Assembly (NCBI RefSeq): GCF_051020985.1
Contig: NC_134999.1
Span: 6,324,001 to 6,388,000, forward strand
Direction of reading: 5' to 3'
Length of the DNA: 64,000 bases
From: Nomia melanderi
Lineage: Eukaryota > Arthropoda > Insecta > Hymenoptera > Halictidae
The notes under the pieces were generated by a model that worked only from the letters and a program-made list of their open reading frames with translations, was not told the DNA's origin and ran no database searches. Positions 60,520 through 64,000 of this stretch are shown here, piece after piece (positions within the stretch are counted from its first letter, which is position 1; each line of letters begins with the position of its first letter). Position numbers and translations under genes: made by a program.

Positions 60520-62440
60520 TAAGAATCCCGACCCTCCCATCAGCCAGCCGGATGTAGCCTTGGTCCCTATGAGACCTCGCCCTGGTGTCCAATCACTGCT
60601 AAGTCGAATGGCTTCCCCCGACCTTCCTGGCAATTCTGGCCGACGGAATCCACGTTTTCCACTTTGGCAACCTGGTTTGTATAGTCTAAAGTCATTTCCG
60701 ACCAAAAGTATCCAGACCTTCCCATCGGTCAGCCGGATGTAGCCTCCGTCCCTATGAGACATGGTCCTGGAGTCCCATCAATGCTAAGTCAAATGGCTAC
60801 CCCCGACCTTCCTGGCAATTCCGGCCGACGGAATCCAAGTTTTCCACTTTGGAAACCTGGTTTGTATAGTCTACAGTCATTTTCGACCAAAAGTATCCCG
60901 ACCTTCCCATTGGTCAGCCGGATGTAGCCATCGTCCCTATGAGACATGGTCCTGGAGTCCCATCACTGCTAAGTCAAATGGCTACCCCCGACCTTCCTGG
61001 CAATTCTGCCCGACGGAATCCAAGTTTTGCACTTTGGAAGCCTGGATTGTATAGTCTAAAGTCAATTTCGACCAAAAGTATCCCGACCGTCCCATCGGTC
61101 AGCCGGATGTAGTCTTCGTCCCTATGAGACATCGTCCTATAGTCCCATCACTGCTAAGTCAAATGGCTACCCCCGACCATCCTTGCAATTCTGCCCAACG
61201 GAATCCAAGTTTTGCACTTTGGAAACCTGGATTGTATAGTCTAAAGTCATTTTCGGCCAAAAGTATCCAGAGCTTCCCATCGGTCAGCCAGATGTAGCCT
61301 TGGTCCCTATGAGACCTCGTCCTGGACTTCCATCACAGCTAAGTCAAATGGCTACCCCCGACCTTCCTGGCAATTCTGCCCTGACGGAATGCAAGTTTTG
61401 CACTTTGGAAACCTGGATTGTTTAGTCGACAGTCATTTTCGACCAAAAGTATCCCGACCTTCCCATCGGTCGGCCGGATGTAGCCTTGGAACCTATGAGA
61501 CCTCGTCCTGGAGTCCCATCACCACTAAGTCAAATGGCTACCTCCGACCTTCCAGGCAATTCTGCCCGACGGAATCCAAGTTTTCCACTTTGGAAACCTG
61601 GATTGTATAGCCTAACGTCAATTTCGACCAAAAGTATCCCGAACTTCCCATCGGTCAGCCGGATGTAGCCTTGGTCCCTATGAGACCTCTCCCTGGTGTC
61701 CAATCACTGCTAAGTCGAATGGCTACCCCCGACCTTCCTGGTAATTCTGCCCGAGGGAGCCCAAGCTTTCTACTTAGGAAACCTGGTTTGTATAGTCTAA
61801 AGTCAATTTCGACCAAAAGTTTCCCGAACTTCCCACGGGTCAGCCGGATGTAGGCTTCGTCCCTATGAGACATCCTCGTGGAGTCCCATCACTGCTAAGT
61901 CAAATGGCTACCCCCGACCTTCCTGGCAATTCTGCCCGACGGAATCCAAGTTTTGCACTTTGGAAACCTGGATTGTATAGTCGAAAGTCATTTTCGACCA
62001 AAAGTATCCCGACCTTCCCATCGGTCAGCCGGATGTAGCCTTGGTCCCTATGAGACCTCGCCCTGGAATCCCATCACTGCTAAGTCAAATGGCTACCCCC
62101 GACCTTCCTGGCCATTCTGCCCAACGGAATCGAAGTTTTGCACTTTGGAAACCTGGATTGTATAGTCTAAAGTCAATTTCGACCAAAAGAATCCCGACCT
62201 TCCCATCGGTAAGCCGGATGTAGCCTTGGTCCCTATGAGACCTCGTCCTGGAGTCCCATCACAGCAAAGTCAAATGACTCCCCCGACCTTCCTGGCAATT
62301 CCGGCCGACGGAATCCAAGTTTTCCACTTTGGCAACCTGGTTTGTATAGTCTAAAGTCAATTTCGGCCAAAAGTATCCCGACCTTCCCATCGGTCAGAAG
62401 ATGTAGCCTTCGTCCCTATGAGACATGGTCCTGGAGTTCC

Positions 62441-63486
62441 ATCACTGCTAAGTCAAATGGCTACCCCCGACCTTCCTGGCAATTCTGCCCGACGGAATCC
62501 AAGTTTTGCACATTGGAAACCTGGATTGTATAGTCTAAAGTCATTTTCGGCCAAAAGTATCCAGAGCTTCCCATCGGTCAGCCAGATGTAGCCTTGGAAC
62601 CTATGAGACCTCGTCCTGGAGTCCCATCACTGCTAAGTCAAATGACTACCCCCGACCTTCCTGGCAATTCTGCCCTGACGGAATGCAAGTTTTGCACTTT
62701 GGAAACCTGGATTGTATAGTCGAATGTCAATTTCGACCAAAAGAATCCCGACCTTCCCATCGGTCAGGCGGATGTAGCCTTGGTCCCTATGAGACCTCGT
62801 CCTGGAGTCTCATCACAGCTAAGTCAAATGACTCCCCCGACCTTCCTGGCAATTCCGGCCGACGAAATCCAAGTTTTCCACTTTGGCAACCTGGTTTGTA
62901 TAGTCTAAAGTCAATTTCGGCCAAAAGTATCCCGACCTTCCCATCGGTCAGCCGGATGTAGCCTTCGTCCCTATGAGACATGGTCCTGGAGTCCCATCAC
63001 TGCTAAGTCAAATGGCTACCCCCGACCTTCCTGGCAATTCTGCCCGACGGAATCCAAGTTTTGCACTTTGGAAACCTGGATTGTATAGTCTAAAGTCATT
63101 TTCGGCCAAAAGTATCCAGAGCTTCCCATCGGTCAGCCAGATGTAGCCTTGGTCCCTATGAGACCTCGTCCTGAACTCCCATCACAGCTAAGTCAAATGG
63201 CTACCCCCGACCTTCCTGGCAATTCTGCCCTGACGGAATGCAAGTTTTGCACTTTGGAAACCTGGATTGTATGGTCGAAAGTCATTTTCGACCAAAAGTA
63301 TCCCGACCTTCCCATCGGTCGGCCGGATGTAGCCTTGGAACCTATGAGACCTCGTCCTGGAGTCCCATCACTACTAAGTCAAATGGATACCACCGACCTT
63401 CCAGGCAGCTCTGCCCGACGGAATCCAAGTTTTCCACTTTGGAAACCTGGATTGTATAGTCTAACGTCAATTTCGACCAAAAGTAT
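62441..63486 (+). repeat. Segment R, copy 3
   Basis: Private changes include CCTGAACTCCC at 63170 and GCCGACGAAATCC near 62860. It ends with GAACTTCCC as copy 1 does, not with the fusion to V. Confidence 0.85.
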
Positions 63487-63655
63487 CCCGAACTTCCCAT
63501 CGGTCAGCCGGATGTAGCCTTGGAGCCTATGAGACCTCGTCCTGGAGTCCCATCACTGCTAAGGAAAGTGACTACCCCCGACCTTCCTGGCAATTCTGGC
63601 CGACGGAATCCATGTCTTCCACTTTGGAAACCTGGTTTGTATAGTCAAAAGTCAA

Positions 63656-64000
63656 TTTCGACCAAAAGTATCCCGACCTTCCCATCGTTCAGCCGGATGA
63701 AGCCTTGGTCCCTATGAGACCTCTCACTGGTGTCCAATCACTTCTAAGTCAAATGGCTTTCCCCGACATTCCTGGCAATTCTGGCCGACGGAATACAGGT
63801 TTTCCACTTTGTCAACCTGGTTTGTATAGTCTAAAGTCATTTTCGACGAAAAGTATCCAGACATGCCCATCGGTCAGCCGGATGTAGCCTTGGTCCCTAT
63901 GAGACCTCGCCCACGTGTCCAATCACTGCTAACTCGAATGGCTTCCCCCGACCTTCCTGGCAATTCCGGCCGACGGAATCCAAGTTTTCCACTTTGGAAA
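63656..64000 (+). repeat. Segment V, copy 3 (cut by the window edge)
   Basis: It matches 59771 onward at 3,885 bp. It shares CTTTTCGACGAAAAG with copy 2, where copy 1 has CGACCAAAAG, so copies 2 and 3 are the closer pair. Confidence 0.85.

Larger units (their letters stand above)
57130..61200 (+). repeat. Second higher-order family, unit 1 (about 4,071 bp, 22 monomers)
   Basis: From 61201 onward the same order of segments begins again: 57130-58260 matches 61201-62331 (offset 4,071 bp), 58741-59785 matches 62441-63486 (3,700 bp), and 59788 onward matches 63673 onward (3,885 bp). The offset steps equal loss of two monomers and gain of one. This unit shares segment V with 33.4 kb but otherwise differs from U1-U3. 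Confidence 0.85.
1..64000 (+). repeat. Satellite DNA array, about 185-bp monomer, head to tail
   Basis: Every part of the window can be aligned to one monomer of about 185 bp. In a phase starting at GGTCAGCCGG, the landmarks are ATGTAGCC at 11-18, CCTATGAGACC at 25-35, CACTGCTAAGTCAAATGG at 53-70, CCCGACCTTCC at 76-86, GACGGAATCC at 101-110, CCACTTTGGAAACC at 118-131, TAGTCTAAAGTCAATTTCG at 141-159 and a second CCCGACCTTCC at 171-181. A hand consensus has 37 G and 57 C (51% GC; GC skew about -0.21 on this strand). No monomer is inverted, and no foreign DNA interrupts the array. Unit size and purity suggest centromeric or other constitutive heterochromatin of a eukaryote; the species and the family name are unknown to me. 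Confidence 0.97.
61201..64000 (+). repeat. Second higher-order family, unit 2 (runs off the right edge)
   Basis: It repeats unit 1 without the two monomers near 58.3-58.7 kb and with one additional monomer at about 63487-63672, which has CTAAGGAAAGTGACTACC (also near 32524). At 61386-61430 it keeps GACGGAATGC but has TTTAGTCGACAG where unit 1 has TATGGTCGAAAG. Confidence 0.85.

Noticed and set aside
1..64000. Some hundreds of short plus-strand open frames of about 60-129 codons resembling a repeated protein family
   Set aside because: They start at TTG in most cases, are one per satellite monomer, shift frame from monomer to monomer and are broken by 1-bp length variants. I see no ribosome-binding or splice context and no codon-type conservation, so none is annotated as a CDS.
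1..64000. CENP-B box (pattern NTTCGNNNNANNCGGGN)
   Set aside because: TTTCGACCAAAAG fits the left half (TTCG, four bases, A, two bases), but GTAT stands where CGGG is required, and the nearby CCCG is at the wrong distance and in the wrong orientation. I found no full match in the consensus.
1..64000. CRISPR array
   Set aside because: The repeated unit is 185 bp and the whole unit is repeated; there are no unique spacers between short repeats and no cas genes.
1..64000. Ribosomal DNA spacer, 5S cluster or tRNA-derived repeat
   Set aside because: No rRNA-like sequence occurs, and spacer subrepeats do not run for 64 kb without a gene. No pol III A/B box pair is recognisable in the monomer (TAGCCTTGG lacks the required A of an A box; no GGTTCGA).
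1..64000. Transposon or retrovirus insertion, target-site duplication or poly(A) tail
   Set aside because: Every stretch I read aligns to the monomer. The seven-A run in some monomers is a local variant of CCAAAAG, not a tail.
1..64000. Telomeric repeat tracts
   Set aside because: No tandem TTAGGG- or TTTAGGG-type units were seen on either strand, so a subtelomeric position cannot be supported or excluded.
1..64000. TATA-like promoter (TGTATAGTC) in each monomer
   Set aside because: The short AT-rich stretch is part of the repeat with no other promoter element; occurrence once per monomer is not evidence of transcription.
1..64000. Intrinsic curvature from phased A-tracts
   Set aside because: The consensus has only CAAAAG and GTTTT as short tracts, not spaced at helical repeats, so bending is not supported by inspection.
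1..64000. G-quadruplex potential on the minus strand (complement of CCCCC)
   Set aside because: There is only one run of five per monomer with no three further close G-runs, so no canonical quadruplex motif is present.

Overview
The whole 64-kb window is one uninterrupted satellite DNA array. I see no gene, RNA gene, transposon, CRISPR array or unique sequence in it. The unit is about 185 bp and about 51% GC by hand count of a consensus. It repeats roughly 346 times, head to tail and always in the same orientation, and both ends of the window lie inside the array. A nucleosome-sized unit, megasatellite-like extent and nested higher-order copies are typical of centromeric, pericentromeric or subtelomeric heterochromatin of a eukaryote. 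I do not recognise the repeat as a named family and cannot assign a species. The many short open frames are by-products of a homogenised repeat: a 60-codon frame begins at TTG, ends at an ATG-TAG, and recurs once per monomer.

Layout. From 1 to 1572 lies a left block whose first 460 bp recur at 11.46 kb. From 1573 to about 28.95 kb the array is built of three serial long copies. U1 (1573-10261) is 8,689 bp or about 47 monomers. U2 (10262-18397) is a copy of U1 changed almost only by gain or loss of whole monomers. An extra 17-monomer block W (18398-21530) follows. U3 (21531-about 28950) is a near-perfect copy of 14308-21357, lying 7,223 bp away. An 865-bp segment Q occurs five times inside these copies.

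From 29 to 56 kb the array is a looser mosaic with only local duplications. The clearest is an exact tandem duplication of 1,107 bp at 48-50 kb. From 56 to 64 kb a second higher-order family appears, with a 3-monomer unit (about 555 bp) and a 20-22-monomer unit (about 4.07 kb) that runs off the right edge.

The more unusual observations are these: a two-fold internal similarity showing that the 185-bp monomer is itself an old dimer of about 90-bp halves; a lineage of seven monomers carrying a perfect 10-bp inverted repeat; and a 17-bp replacement that contains an inverted copy of the adjacent sequence (template-switch scar), inherited in two copies 7.6 kb apart. Copies that differ by 1, 2, 3, 5 or 8 whole monomers point to in-register unequal exchange. 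All coordinates and similarities were read by eye. Boundaries of duplicated blocks are accurate to about 10-30 bp, and difference counts are minimum counts.
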